64,000 nucleotides of DNA, from positions 669,001-733,000 of the forward strand of contig CP063163.1 of the NCBI GenBank assembly GCA_014960805.1, written 5' to 3'. The translations under genes and the position numbers were made by a program. Every line of letters begins with the position of its first letter. Within the stretch, counting starts at the first letter, position 1. This document shows positions 51,249-60,507 of the stretch, in pieces. The DNA comes from Cytobacillus suaedae (GTDB taxonomy: Bacteria > Bacillota > Bacilli > Bacillales > Bacillaceae_L). Below the pieces are notes generated by a model. That model worked only from the letters and a program-made list of their open reading frames with translations. It did no database searches and was not told where the DNA came from.

Positions 51249-52046
51249 TTACAGGGCATATGACTCATATGGTGTAATAAGATAACGCTCAATAAACTCA
51301 GCTAATCCATCATTTTGGTGATGACTAGTTACAAAATCAGCTGTTGCTTTAACATCTTTATTTGCGTTCCCCATCGCTACACCAGTACCAACATGACGAA
51401 GCATCTCGATATCGTTTGGTCCGTCTCCAAAGGCTACTGCTTCATTAGGGCTAATTCGATATGCTCGAAGTAAGCTTTTTATAGCAGACCATTTAGAAAC
51501 ATTAGGAGCAATCAACTCAAAACCGTCATTCCAATCGATCACTTCTGCTTCTTGTTTAAATAAAGAGGATAACTCAGGACTAGGTGAACCTGTTCGAACA
51601 CTATATTTAAGCACATCTTGATAATTAGCCTGTCTTAAGTTTCCGATATATCGTGGTGAAATCTTCCCAACTTTTGTCCAATAATCGATTTCTTCATTTA
51701 CTTCCTTACAATAAAGGCCATTTGCCGTATGAATGATAACATTACAAGGACTTTCAGCAGTCAACTGATGAAATCGCTCTTCGTTTAATCTGATAGGTCT
51801 AAATTGTATAGGTTTTCCAGTCAAGGCATCATGAATAGCGGCACCATTTAAGCAGATCATTGGAGTTCGTAATCCAATTTCTCTATGGTATGGAGCGGTC
51901 ACTTCATAGTGTCTACCAGTGGCTAGAAAAACCTTGACTCCCTGATTTACAAGCCTATAAATGGCTTCCAGATTGCGGCGAGAAATGTTGTTTGAATCTG
52001 TTAGTAATGTACCATCCATATCAATAAATACTGCACGCACATTCAT
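51249..52046 (-). CDS. Cof-type HAD-superfamily phosphatase
   Basis: From ATG 52046 (AAGGAGG upstream) the protein has 265 residues and the Cof/HAD-IIB layout. Motif I is VFIDMDGTLLTD (nucleophile Asp, about 8), motif II is FLATGRHYE, and motif IV is VAFGDGPNDIEMLRHVGTGV near 211. It probably dephosphorylates sugar phosphates or flavin phosphates; the substrate is not decided by sequence. The frame to 52091 lacks a ribosome binding site. Confidence 0.88.
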   Translation of the reverse strand: MNVRAVFIDMDGTLLTDSNNISRRNLEAIYRLVNQGVKVFLATGRHYEVTAPYHREIGLRTPMICLNGAAIHDALTGKPIQFRPIRLNEERFHQLTAESPCNVIIHTANGLYCKEVNEEIDYWTKVGKISPRYIGNLRQANYQDVLKYSVRTGSPSPELSSLFKQEAEVIDWNDGFELIAPNVSKWSAIKSLLRAYRISPNEAVAFGDGPNDIEMLRHVGTGVAMGNANKDVKATADFVTSHHQNDGLAEFIERYLITPYESYAL

Positions 52047-52170
52047 ATAGAATGCCTCCTTATTCGTTGGTAAATCAATCATATCACCCAAATGTTAAAG
52101 CCAAGTAAAATCAGTGTACAGATTACATGAAGATTATGGCGAAGAAGAGGAGATTGAATTTTTTATATAG

Positions 52171-52196
52171 AAAAAAGCACCGAATAGTGCGGTGCT
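52171..52196 (-). terminator. Terminator of the yhcT-type gene
   Basis: AGCACCG (52176-52182) pairs with CGGTGCT (52190-52196). The minus strand then reads CTTTTTT. Confidence 0.75.
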
Positions 52197-52201
52197 AGTT
52201 A

Positions 52202-53122
52202 CTATCGATTGTCTACTATATCTTTTGGGAAAATGGCAGGTACATCAACAAAAGGAGCACGTACTTCAATTCCTTCGCCTGTGATCGGGTGTGTGAGTCG
52301 TAATTTGGCTGCATGCAATGCCTGACGCTTAATTTCATCCCTACCACCATATAACAGATCTCCAAGTAGTGGATGACCAATATGACTCATATGTACACGA
52401 ATTTGATGGGTTCGTCCTGTTTGGAGTTCAAGTTCGACTAACGACAAATTGTTTTTAGAATCATAGTCTAGCACCTTATAGTGTGAAATAGCCGTTTGGC
52501 CATTCGGGGATACCCTTCTCCTTGTTGGGTGATGACGGTCTTTTCCAATTGGGGCATCAATTGTCCCTTTTGCTTGTTTAATACGACCTTGCGCAAGTGC
52601 TAGATAAGTCCGTTTTATTTCCCTTGCTTCTAGCATCCTGTCTAGCATGGCTCCAGCCAGTTGATGTTTTGCGAACAAAACTGCACCGGTTGTATCCTTA
52701 TCCAAACGGTGAATGTGACGCACTTTTGTGAACAGCCCTTTAGCTTGAAAATAATAAGCTACTCCATTTGCTAGAGTACCTAGCTGTCCTGGTTCATTAG
52801 GGTGGGTATCGATTTCATCAGGTTTGTTTACGATTACTAAATGGTCATCCTCATAAAGTACTCCAATGTCCATGTATTCAGGCTCGACGCCAAACTCTTC
52901 TTCTATAAAAAGCTGAACTTGAAACTTATCATCTTTATGTAAAGTTGAACCCCATGGAACCTGTTCCCCATTAAGTTTTACACTCTTATTCATTCTAAAT
53001 TGGTGAAGCAAAGCCTTTGGAGTTTGCCATTTTTCTCTTAGTAGTTGTTCTATAGTAAGACCATCCCAACCCGTTGGGACATTGACAGTCAACCAATCTC
53101 CTTGTTTTCCTGTTTTTAACAT
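52202..53122 (-). CDS. yhcT: RluA-family RNA pseudouridine synthase
   Basis: The 306-residue enzyme isomerises uridine in rRNA or tRNA. An N-terminal S4-like region (about 15-75, LTIEQLLREKWQTPKALLHQ) is followed by the catalytic domain with the Asp signature HRLDKDTTGAVLFAKHQ (about 140) and the later LELQTGRTHQIRVHMSHIGH. It is divergent from a yhcU-type gene, which resembles the B. subtilis yhcT-yhcU neighbourhood; hence the symbol. The start ATG has AGGTG upstream. Confidence 0.88.
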   Translation of the reverse strand: MLKTGKQGDWLTVNVPTGWDGLTIEQLLREKWQTPKALLHQFRMNKSVKLNGEQVPWGSTLHKDDKFQVQLFIEEEFGVEPEYMDIGVLYEDDHLVIVNKPDEIDTHPNEPGQLGTLANGVAYYFQAKGLFTKVRHIHRLDKDTTGAVLFAKHQLAGAMLDRMLEAREIKRTYLALAQGRIKQAKGTIDAPIGKDRHHPTRRRVSPNGQTAISHYKVLDYDSKNNLSLVELELQTGRTHQIRVHMSHIGHPLLGDLLYGGRDEIKRQALHAAKLRLTHPITGEGIEVRAPFVDVPAIFPKDIVDNR

Positions 53123-53300
53123 AGGTACACCTCATATAACGATATAATACCTACAGTATAGAGGATAAAAGGGTGAAAGGAAAATAGAGTGAAGTTTCTT
53201 ATCTAACATTTGATAATGTAGGAAACACTTACCTATCCAACTATTATCCTAGCTATGTTATTCTAGTACTATGAAAATGGGATGTAGAGGGTGAATTTTG

Positions 53301-53696
53301 GTGAAAGTGGTATATGCAGCAACTCCTGAGCAGGAAACGCATATCGAAGAGCTAGTCGAATACATTTACGGTGAGATCTTTCCACGATACTTTACAGATG
53401 AAGAAATTGTAAAGTTAGAAAGCCTGAATGTATTAGTTCATAACGATGACAATTACAATGGAACTTTGAAGGAAGCGTTTCAACTTATTTCAAGTTTACA
53501 AGCATTAATTGCAGTAGTAGAAACAGTAAAAGAAGAGGAGATTTTACTTAGCCATCGTGAAATCTTTGAGAAAAACGTAAAAACACTAGATGAATTTGGC
53601 TATTCTTTTCCTTTTAACATTGAGCAGTTCCGTGCTCAAAAGGATGAATTATCAATCAGTAAGTTTGCGAAGCCTACTAACTTGTATCTAGCTTAA
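53301..53696 (+). CDS. yhcU: DUF5365 family protein (YhcU type)
   Basis: The protein has about 131 residues and reads MKVVYAATPEQETHIEELVE, with FPRYFTDEEIVKLE, then a helical C-terminal half (AFQLISSLQALIAVVETVKE). It is of unknown function. Start is GTG 53301, with AGAGGGTGA upstream; a TTG one codon earlier is also possible. The neighbour on the other strand is the yhcT-type synthase, supporting the YhcU match. Confidence 0.75.
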   Translation: MKVVYAATPEQETHIEELVEYIYGEIFPRYFTDEEIVKLESLNVLVHNDDNYNGTLKEAFQLISSLQALIAVVETVKEEEILLSHREIFEKNVKTLDEFGYSFPFNIEQFRAQKDELSISKFAKPTNLYLA

Positions 53697-53708
53697 AACA
53701 CTACATAA

Positions 53709-53743
53709 AAAATCCCCCTTCATCATTGAAGAGGGATTTTTTT
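53709..53743. terminator. Terminator between yhcU-type and thioredoxin-like genes
   Basis: AAAATCCC with CTTC on the left pairs with GAAG and GGGATTTT on the right (one bulge), followed by TTT. Confidence 0.8.
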
Positions 53744-53803
53744 ATTGGTTGAGTGTACTTGACTGATGAGTTGGATTCAGACTCGAAAGATCGCTATCAA
53801 ATT

Positions 53804-54271
53804 TTACTTCACTGTTTCTTCAAACCAACTTCTAAACGTAGGTTCTTCCTGATAACCTACAATTCTGTCAACTTCTTTGCCATCAACATAGTGGATAATG
53901 GTTGGTGTAGATTCGATTCCGTAATCATTCCAGCCGTCTTCAAACTCTAATAAGTTGAACATTGGTAGGTCAATATTCATTTCTTCAGCTAGAGGTACGA
54001 CAAGAGGAGATGTTTCTACACAAGCTGGGCAAGTTGGGCTGTAGAAATAAACAGTCATTGTCGCCCCATCAGCTATCCTTTGATCTAATTCCTCAGGTAG
54101 AATGATATTTTGGTAATTTGGATCCTCAAGCTGCTTGACCGTTTCAGGATGAAGGGATGATTTATTAAGGGGATTTCCTTCAGCTTTTTGTTTATTTTGT
54201 AGAGATGTAACTAATGCTAATGCTCCAAATAATACAACGATAATTGAAGTAAAGATAATGATTTTTTTCAA
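53804..54271 (-). CDS. Membrane-anchored thioredoxin-fold protein (BdbA/DsbA-like)
   Basis: The 155-residue protein has an N-terminal anchor (about 4-23) and an extracytoplasmic thioredoxin domain with the CxxC site in YSPTCPACVETSPLVVP (about 81-84) and the cis-Pro in ESTPTIIHYVDG. It should oxidise or isomerise disulfides in exported proteins. It starts 9 bp after the BdbC-type gene, which supplies the quinone-linked partner. Confidence 0.87.
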   Translation of the reverse strand: MKKIIIFTSIIVVLFGALALVTSLQNKQKAEGNPLNKSSLHPETVKQLEDPNYQNIILPEELDQRIADGATMTVYFYSPTCPACVETSPLVVPLAEEMNIDLPMFNLLEFEDGWNDYGIESTPTIIHYVDGKEVDRIVGYQEEPTFRSWFEETVK

Positions 54272-54280
54272 TTAAAATAC

Positions 54281-54715
54281 CTACTTTCTTTTTCTCATAA
54301 TCATAAAGCTTGAGATTGAAATAATAATAAATGCGATTAATGCAAGAAATGGAATGGTGATAAACCCTAACCAGTTAATATATTGGCCGGTACATGGGAC
54401 AATCCCACATGAAATCGAATTCTCTCCCAAAAAACTAACCTTCTGGATTAAATAGTGATAGAGTGCAATAACCCCACCAATGGTTGAGAGAACAAAGCTA
54501 TATCTCGCAACTGCATAGTCTTTTTTTACAACAGCCATCCCTAATAGAAAAACGAGTGGGTACATAAAAATACGTTGATACCAACAAAGCTCACATGGAA
54601 TGTACTTTTGAATCTCTGAAAAGTAAAGACTACCGAGTGTTGCAATGAGAGAAGCTGCAAACGAGAGGAAAAGAAGATTTTCCTTTTTTTTATTGTCTGA
54701 TTCATTAATATACAT
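54281..54715 (-). CDS. bdbC: Disulfide bond formation protein (BdbC/DsbB family)
   Basis: The 144-residue membrane protein has four segments and the DsbB redox pairs: PCELCWYQRIFMYP (CxxC, about 41-44) and SCGIVPCTGQYINW (Cys pair, about 102-107). It re-oxidises thioredoxin-like oxidases with quinone as acceptor. It is the promoter-proximal gene of a two-gene operon with the thioredoxin-fold protein. GAGGT precedes the ATG. Confidence 0.9.
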   Translation of the reverse strand: MYINESDNKKKENLLFLSFAASLIATLGSLYFSEIQKYIPCELCWYQRIFMYPLVFLLGMAVVKKDYAVARYSFVLSTIGGVIALYHYLIQKVSFLGENSISCGIVPCTGQYINWLGFITIPFLALIAFIIISISSFMIMRKRK

Positions 54716-54809
54716 AGTAATACCTCACAATAAGTTGTCCTACGTAAAATTATAGACCTAACCTCAATCATTGTAAATTGATAGCTTTATGACAATTTCC
54801 GTAACTAAG

Positions 54810-54875
54810 TTGAATTATTTTTACAAGGGACATACAATGTAGACAGTCTTTATATTTTATATGGAATCGATTCCA
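54810..54875 (+). promoter_or_regulatory. Promoter and cre/LacI-type operator of the glucosidase gene
   Basis: TTGAAT (54810-54815) and TACAAT (54833-54838) are 17 bp apart. A perfect palindrome TGGAATCGATTCCA (54862-54875) lies 20-35 bp after the expected start, between promoter and ATG. It fits the cre or LacI-family operator consensus, so repression by CcpA or a local maltose-type repressor is likely. Confidence 0.65.
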
Positions 54876-54890
54876 AAGGAGTTGGATAGG

Positions 54891-56573
54891 ATGCAAAAAA
54901 AATGGTGGAAAGAAGCAGTTGTTTATCAAATTTACCCTAGAAGCTTTAAGGATAGCAATGGAGACGGAATTGGTGATATCAAAGGAATCACCTCTAAACT
55001 TGATTACTTAAAAGAGCTTGGAATTGATGTTGTCTGGTTATCTCCCGTATACAAATCTCCAAACGATGACAATGGATATGACATAAGTGATTATCGAAAC
55101 ATTATGGATGAGTTTGGAACGATGGCAGATTGGGATGAAATGCTTTCAGAGATGCATAAACGTGGTATTAAGCTCATGATGGACTTAGTTGTAAACCATA
55201 GTTCAGATGAGCATGCCTGGTTTGTTGAATCACGTAAATCAAAGGATAACCCATATCGTGATTATTATATTTGGCGTCCAGGACAAGATGGGCAAGAGCC
55301 GAATAACTGGGAATCTGCTTTCAGTGGCTCAACATGGGAATATGATGAAGCGACAGGTGAATACTTTTTACATATCTTTTCAAAAAAACAGCCTGATTTA
55401 AACTGGGAAAATCCGAAGCTTCGTGAAGAAGTTTATGACATGATGAAATTCTGGTTAGATAAAGGAATTGACGGCTTCCGAATGGATGTAATCAACTTTA
55501 TTTCAAAGGTTGATGGTTTACCAAGTGCACCTAATCCAGAAGGGAAAAAATATGTGTCAGGCCATGAATACTTTATGAATGGACCTAGAATTCATGAGTT
55601 TTTACACGAAATGAATCAAGAGGTTTTATCAAAATACGACATCATCACAGTAGGCGAAATGCCTGGCGTTACACCGGAACAAGGTGTCCTTTATACCGAT
55701 GAAGATCGTAACGAGCTAAATATGGTCTTTCAGTTTGAGCATATGGATCTTGACTCAGGACCAGGTGGAAAATGGAATCTTAAACCACTAGAATTGGCTG
55801 ACTTAAAGAAGTCGCTATCTAAATGGCAAACAGAACTTGAGGGAAAAGGCTGGAATAGCTTGTACCTTAACAACCATGATCAGCCTAGAGTCGTTTCACG
55901 TTTCGGTGATGATAAACAATATCGTGTAGAGTCTGCAAAAATGCTAGGTACTCTTCTCCATATGATGCAAGGTACACCTTACATCTATCAAGGTGAAGAG
56001 TTAGGTATGACGAATGTGAAATTTAACTCGATTGATGAATACAAAGACATTGAAACCTTAAATATGTATAAAGATAAGGTACAAGAAAATGGTGAAGACC
56101 CTGAAAAAGTTATGCTCTCGATTTATACTAAGGGCCGTGATAATGCTAGAACACCTGTGCAATGGGATTCAACTGACCATGCGGGCTTCACAACTGGCAC
56201 ACCTTGGATTCAAGTAAATCCTAATTATCAAGAGATTAATGCAGAGAAAGCAGTTAATGATGACAACTCTGTCTTCCATTACTATAAGAAGCTAATTCAG
56301 CTTCGTAAGCAGCATGAAATTATTGTCTACGGTTCGTATGAAATCATTCTAGAAGACCACAAGGAAATCTATGCTTATACGAGAACTTTAGGAGATGAAA
56401 TATTACTTGTGATAACGAACTTCTCAGGTGAAACCCCAACGTTCACCTTACCTGAAGGTTTGAGTTTTACACAGCAAGAATTACTGATTAGCAATTATGA
56501 TGTAAATGATGATGAAAAAATAAACGAAGTTATGTTAAAGCCATGGGAAGCAAGGGTATATAAATTAGCATAA
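54891..56573 (+). CDS. malL: Oligo-1,6-glucosidase / alpha-glucosidase (GH13)
   Basis: The 560-residue glycoside hydrolase starts at ATG 54891, preceded by AAAGGAG; a longer frame from 54861 has no supporting site. GH13 motifs are intact: I MDLVVNHSSDEH, II GFRMDVINFI (nucleophile Asp), III TVGEMPGV (acid Glu), IV NNHDQPRVVSRFGD. It probably hydrolyses isomaltose, sucrose or maltose units inside the cell. The gene is monocistronic with its own operator. Confidence 0.92.
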   Translation: MQKKWWKEAVVYQIYPRSFKDSNGDGIGDIKGITSKLDYLKELGIDVVWLSPVYKSPNDDNGYDISDYRNIMDEFGTMADWDEMLSEMHKRGIKLMMDLVVNHSSDEHAWFVESRKSKDNPYRDYYIWRPGQDGQEPNNWESAFSGSTWEYDEATGEYFLHIFSKKQPDLNWENPKLREEVYDMMKFWLDKGIDGFRMDVINFISKVDGLPSAPNPEGKKYVSGHEYFMNGPRIHEFLHEMNQEVLSKYDIITVGEMPGVTPEQGVLYTDEDRNELNMVFQFEHMDLDSGPGGKWNLKPLELADLKKSLSKWQTELEGKGWNSLYLNNHDQPRVVSRFGDDKQYRVESAKMLGTLLHMMQGTPYIYQGEELGMTNVKFNSIDEYKDIETLNMYKDKVQENGEDPEKVMLSIYTKGRDNARTPVQWDSTDHAGFTTGTPWIQVNPNYQEINAEKAVNDDNSVFHYYKKLIQLRKQHEIIVYGSYEIILEDHKEIYAYTRTLGDEILLVITNFSGETPTFTLPEGLSFTQQELLISNYDVNDDEKINEVMLKPWEARVYKLA

Positions 56574-56682
56574 CCAATGTAATGCGCATTTGTATTTTTC
56601 GAGAACTTTAGCTATGTAATTTTTTCTACCTATATTCATGGACAGAAAGGTCAAAATAAATCCTGAAAGGGGAGGATTTATT

Positions 56683-57114
56683 TTGACAATGTCAGTTAGA
56701 GAGTTAATGACTGAAAATGTAGCCACTGTAACACCGAGTCAAACGATTCAAGAAGCAGCATCTATTATGAGTGAATACAATGTGGGATCCGTTCCTGTTG
56801 TTGAAAATGGTCAATTAAAGGGTATTGTTACAGACCGTGATATTATCATTCGATCAACAGCTCAAGGTATGGGGAGTTCTACCCCTGTCTCACATTGCAT
56901 GACATCAAACCTCGTCCAAGGTTCTCCTTCAATGAGTGTTGAAGAAGCTACTTCTCTTATGTCTCAGAATCAAATCAGACGTTTACCAATCGTTGAGAAT
57001 AACAACTTAGTTGGTATTGTGGCACTTGGGGATATTGCTACAACTCATACGTTTGATCATGAGGCAGAGCAGGCATTAACCAATATTTCTGAACCGTCTA
57101 CTCCACAGATATAG
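56683..57114 (+). CDS. yhcV: CBS-domain protein (copy 2, YhcV type)
   Basis: The 143-residue protein starts at TTG 56683, preceded by GGGGAGG with 7-bp spacing. Two CBS repeats are visible: IMSEYNVGSVPVVE with GIVTDRDIIIRSTAQG, and LMSQNQIRRLPIVE with GIVALGDIAT. It is a close paralogue of the protein at 14370-14807. Its neighbour is a yhcX-type gene, as in B. subtilis, which makes this the likelier YhcV orthologue. A short terminator follows at 57127-57154. Confidence 0.85.
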   Translation: MTMSVRELMTENVATVTPSQTIQEAASIMSEYNVGSVPVVENGQLKGIVTDRDIIIRSTAQGMGSSTPVSHCMTSNLVQGSPSMSVEEATSLMSQNQIRRLPIVENNNLVGIVALGDIATTHTFDHEAEQALTNISEPSTPQI

Positions 57115-57126
57115 AGAGAGAAAATG

Positions 57127-57154
57127 GGTACTCGCATGCGCGGGTGCCTTTTTT
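57127..57154 (+). terminator. Terminator of the second CBS gene
   Basis: GGTACTCGC (57127-57135) pairs with GCGGGTGCC (57140-57148) with G-U pairs, followed by six T. Confidence 0.75.
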
Positions 57155-57203
57155 GATATACTAAAAATAACGAATATAGTTTGGAACTAGGGGGAGAAGA
57201 ATT

Positions 57204-58742
57204 TTGTCAAAAATAGACTTATCTAAATTTGAAAAGAAAATGATGATACGACAAATCGGCCATAAGGATATAAGTGACATTATAGCACTACAGAAGATTT
57301 GCTTTCCTGGGATGGACCCATGGACAAAAAAACAACTAGAAAGTCACCTTGAGGAATTTCCTGAGGGTCAAATTTGTGTTGAATATGATGGAGACATTAT
57401 TGGGTCGTGTTCAAGTCTTATTGTTAACTTTGATGAATATGATGACCGCCATACTTGGGATGACATTACAGATGGAGGCTATATCACTAATCATAATCCT
57501 GATGGCTATAACCTATATGGAATTGAAGTCATGGTCCATCCGGATTTTAGAGGTATGAAAATTGGGAACCGTCTATATGATGCTAGGAAGGACCTAGCAC
57601 AAAGGTTAAATCTGAAAAGTATTATTATTGGAGGCCGAATTCCGTTTTATCATAAGCATGAAAAGGAAATGTCTCCAAGAGAGTATGTTGAACAAGTAAC
57701 CACACATAAGTTGTATGATCCTGTCCTTTCGTTTCAGTTAATGAATGGATTTACATTAATGAGGATCAACCCAAATTACTTACCAGATGATCTTGCATCG
57801 AATAAATTTGCTACCTTAATGGAATGGAATAATATTGACTATCGAGCAAAAACAAAGCGACACTACAAAACAGCTTTTCCAGTCCGAATTTGTGTCGTTC
57901 AATACATGATGAAGCAAATCGAATCCTTTGATGAATTTGCAAAGCAGGTTGAATATTATACCGATGTAGCTTCAGATGCTGGATCAGATTTTGCTGTATT
58001 CCCAGAAATCTTTACAACTCAGTTAATGTCTTTCTTAGATGAAAAAATTCCAAGTAAAGCTGTGCAAAAACTAACGGAGTATACCGAACAATATATTGAA
58101 TTATTCAATGATCTTGCTGTTAGATATAATGTAAATATCATTGGAGGTTCCCACTTTGTAGAGGAAGAGGAAGGAAAAATTTATAACATTGCATATTTGT
58201 TTAGACGTGATGGAACCATTGAGAAGCAATACAAAATTCATATCACACCTAATGAACGAAAATGGTGGGGAATTACACGTGGTGATAAAGTAAGGGTATT
58301 TGATACAGACTGTGGTAGAATTGCAATCCAAATTTGCTATGATATCGAGTTCCCAGAGCTTGCCCGAATTGCCACTGACCAAGGTGCTAAAATTATTTTT
58401 ACCCCATTCTGTACAGAAGATCGTCAAGGCTACTTACGTGTACGCTATTGTGCGCAGGCTAGAGCGGTTGAAAATCAAATCTATACTGTAATAGCAGGAA
58501 CAATCGGAAATCTGCCTCAAACGGAAAATATGGATATTCAGTATGCACAATCCGCTATATTTGCACCATCAGATTTTGAATTCGCACGTGACGGTATCGT
58601 GGGTGAATGTAACGCTAATATCGAAATGGTTATCATTGGGGATGTCGATTTAGAAATTCTACGTCGTCAGCGTCAAAACGGAACAGTAAGACAATTAAAA
58701 GACCGTAGACCAGATATTTATAATATTAACTATAAAGAATAG
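57204..58742 (+). CDS. yhcX: GNAT domain fused to carbon-nitrogen hydrolase (YhcX type)
   Basis: The 512-residue protein combines a GNAT acetyltransferase domain (about 10-200; GIEVMVHPDFRGMKIGNRL is the acetyl-CoA loop) with a nitrilase-superfamily domain (about 225-505). The catalytic triad is Glu in VFPEIFTTQL, Lys in YKIHITPNERKWW and Cys in IQICYDIEFPE. It starts at TTG 57204 with GGGGGAGA upstream. The substrate is unknown; the fusion and neighbourhood match B. subtilis YhcX. Confidence 0.88.
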   Translation: MSKIDLSKFEKKMMIRQIGHKDISDIIALQKICFPGMDPWTKKQLESHLEEFPEGQICVEYDGDIIGSCSSLIVNFDEYDDRHTWDDITDGGYITNHNPDGYNLYGIEVMVHPDFRGMKIGNRLYDARKDLAQRLNLKSIIIGGRIPFYHKHEKEMSPREYVEQVTTHKLYDPVLSFQLMNGFTLMRINPNYLPDDLASNKFATLMEWNNIDYRAKTKRHYKTAFPVRICVVQYMMKQIESFDEFAKQVEYYTDVASDAGSDFAVFPEIFTTQLMSFLDEKIPSKAVQKLTEYTEQYIELFNDLAVRYNVNIIGGSHFVEEEEGKIYNIAYLFRRDGTIEKQYKIHITPNERKWWGITRGDKVRVFDTDCGRIAIQICYDIEFPELARIATDQGAKIIFTPFCTEDRQGYLRVRYCAQARAVENQIYTVIAGTIGNLPQTENMDIQYAQSAIFAPSDFEFARDGIVGECNANIEMVIIGDVDLEILRRQRQNGTVRQLKDRRPDIYNINYKE

Positions 58743-58749
58743 CAATCAG

Positions 58750-58783
58750 AGACCAAAACACTCATAGGTGGTTTGGTCTTTTT
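58750..58783 (+). terminator. Terminator of yhcX-type gene
   Basis: AGACCAAA (58750-58757) pairs with TTTGGTCT (58772-58779), followed by TTTT. Confidence 0.8.
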
Positions 58784-58865
58784 GTGCTAAAAATTTAGAT
58801 GATGAGGAGTTATATAAACAATGGTATATTTAGAGTAAATCTATTACTCTTACGGGAGAAAATAA

Positions 58866-59252
58866 ATGAGGAAATTAAAGGTCTGGGCAAGGAACTTAAA
58901 ACGACAATTATTTGTCCTTTATTTAGCTTATAAGGATGAAAGGGTACTATGGTTTGCTAAACTGTTTGCTGCATGTGTTGTAGCTTATGCATTTAGTCCA
59001 ATTGATTTAATCCCTGATTTCATACCTATACTTGGGTATTTAGACGATGTGATTCTAGTTCCATTAGGCATAATGTTTGCGTTAAAATTGATTCCAAAAG
59101 AAGTAATAGCCGAATGTGAAATAAAGGCAGAAGAAATGATGAAGAAGGGTAAACCGAAAAATTGGGTTGTTGGTTCACTCATCATTATAGTTTGGTCCAT
59201 CATTTGCTTTTGGCTGATTATATATTTTATCAATTGTTTACCTAATAACTAG
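58866..59252 (+). CDS. DUF1232 (YkvA-type) membrane protein
   Basis: The 128-residue protein carries the DUF1232 motif AYAFSPIDLIPDFIPILGYLDD (about residues 40-60) in a hydrophobic setting, then a C-terminal membrane helix (about 98-122). The family is of unknown function. Start ATG 58866 has ACGGGAGAA upstream. Confidence 0.85.
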   Translation: MRKLKVWARNLKRQLFVLYLAYKDERVLWFAKLFAACVVAYAFSPIDLIPDFIPILGYLDDVILVPLGIMFALKLIPKEVIAECEIKAEEMMKKGKPKNWVVGSLIIIVWSIICFWLIIYFINCLPNN

Positions 59253-59264
59253 GTTCAATAAATG

Positions 59265-59301
59265 AAAGAACTCACTCTAAGTTCTCAAGAGTGAGTTCTT
59301 T
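59265..59301. terminator. Bidirectional terminator between DUF1232 and antiporter genes
   Basis: AAAGAACTCACTCT (59265-59278) is exactly complementary to AGAGTGAGTTCTTT (59288-59301), followed by T on the plus strand. Confidence 0.85.
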
Positions 59302-59311
59302 TTTGCTGAAT

Positions 59312-60277
59312 TTAATTTCGGAAAATAATATAAGCAAGGTAAACGATGTAGATGATTGCTAAAAAACTTCCTTCTTTTTTGGAAATCTTAAAATTTGTTC
59401 TTGATAGGATTAGCAATAAAACAGAAACAATAATCATCAGCCACATATCTTGAAAGATTTTTGGATCCACAGCTAATGGATGGATCGTTGCTGAGGCTCC
59501 TAAAATGAAAAAGATATTAAAAATATTGCTACCTACAATGTTTCCTATTGCAATCTCAGTTTGTTTCTTTAACGCTGCAGTTATAGAAGTGACCAATTCA
59601 GGCAGGGACGTACCTACAGCAACAATGGTTAAACCAACAAGAGTTTCACTCATCCCCAGGGCAAGAGCAATTTCAATACTGTTTTCAACGACAAGGCTAC
59701 CACCAAATACAATTCCGACTAGACCTCCAATTGTTAATAAAACATTCTTTATCCATGTTTTCTTTTCAGGCATAACCTGATTCTCATCAAGCTGACTTCG
59801 ATTATTCCTTGCCATTTCGAAGACATAGTAGAGAAATACAGCAAAGAAAAGTAGTAAAATCATACCTTCTGTTCTCGTTATTAAATTGATGTCTGCGTAT
59901 TGAAGTTGTATATCACTAATCAGGAATAATAACGCAACGGCTGCTAACAAAGCAAAAGGTATTTCTTTTCTGATGGTATCGTTTTGAACGGCCAACGGGA
60001 ATACGATCGCCGTAACCCCTAAAATGAAAGTGGCATTAAAGATGTTGCTTCCAACGACATTCCCAATCGCTACGTCACTGTTTCCTTCAAAGGCAGCAAT
60101 AAAGCTTACAGAAGCCTCCGGAGCACTGGTACCAAAAGCAACGATTGTTAAACCAATCAGCATTGGTGACACCCTCAAGAACTGTGCTATTTTCGAAGCA
60201 CCATCTACAAAATAATCTGCCCCTTTAATTAATAGAACAAATCCTACGAGCAATAACAGATAAGTCATTTGTTTCAC
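59312..60277 (-). CDS. Calcium/sodium antiporter (CaCA, YrbG type)
   Basis: The 321-residue membrane protein has ten segments in two inverted halves, each with an alpha repeat: TIVAFGTSAPEASVSFIAAF and GNVVGSNIFNATFILG in the first half, TIVAVGTSLPELVTSITAAL and GNIVGSNIFNIFFILG in the second. It exchanges Ca2+ (or another cation) for Na+/H+. The start ATG has GAGGTGA upstream. It is a single-gene unit. Confidence 0.9.
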   Translation of the reverse strand: MKQMTYLLLLVGFVLLIKGADYFVDGASKIAQFLRVSPMLIGLTIVAFGTSAPEASVSFIAAFEGNSDVAIGNVVGSNIFNATFILGVTAIVFPLAVQNDTIRKEIPFALLAAVALLFLISDIQLQYADINLITRTEGMILLLFFAVFLYYVFEMARNNRSQLDENQVMPEKKTWIKNVLLTIGGLVGIVFGGSLVVENSIEIALALGMSETLVGLTIVAVGTSLPELVTSITAALKKQTEIAIGNIVGSNIFNIFFILGASATIHPLAVDPKIFQDMWLMIIVSVLLLILSRTNFKISKKEGSFLAIIYIVYLAYIIFRN

Positions 60278-60507
60278 CTCTTTCTAAAACATCGTTTAAA
60301 TTATTTGTATGTTAATTATTTAGTATACACAAATGGAAAATAGTTATTTTGGATATGCATTTTTACGTCTTTACATTTTTCTACTATAATGAAAGTGGAC
60401 CAAACGACGACTTTTGTCAAAAAATTTCCTACTTTTTTAAAAGGAATAGCATATGCTGATGAAGAAACTCTATAAAAGTAAATAATAAAAAGCAGGTGGG
60501 ACAACGA

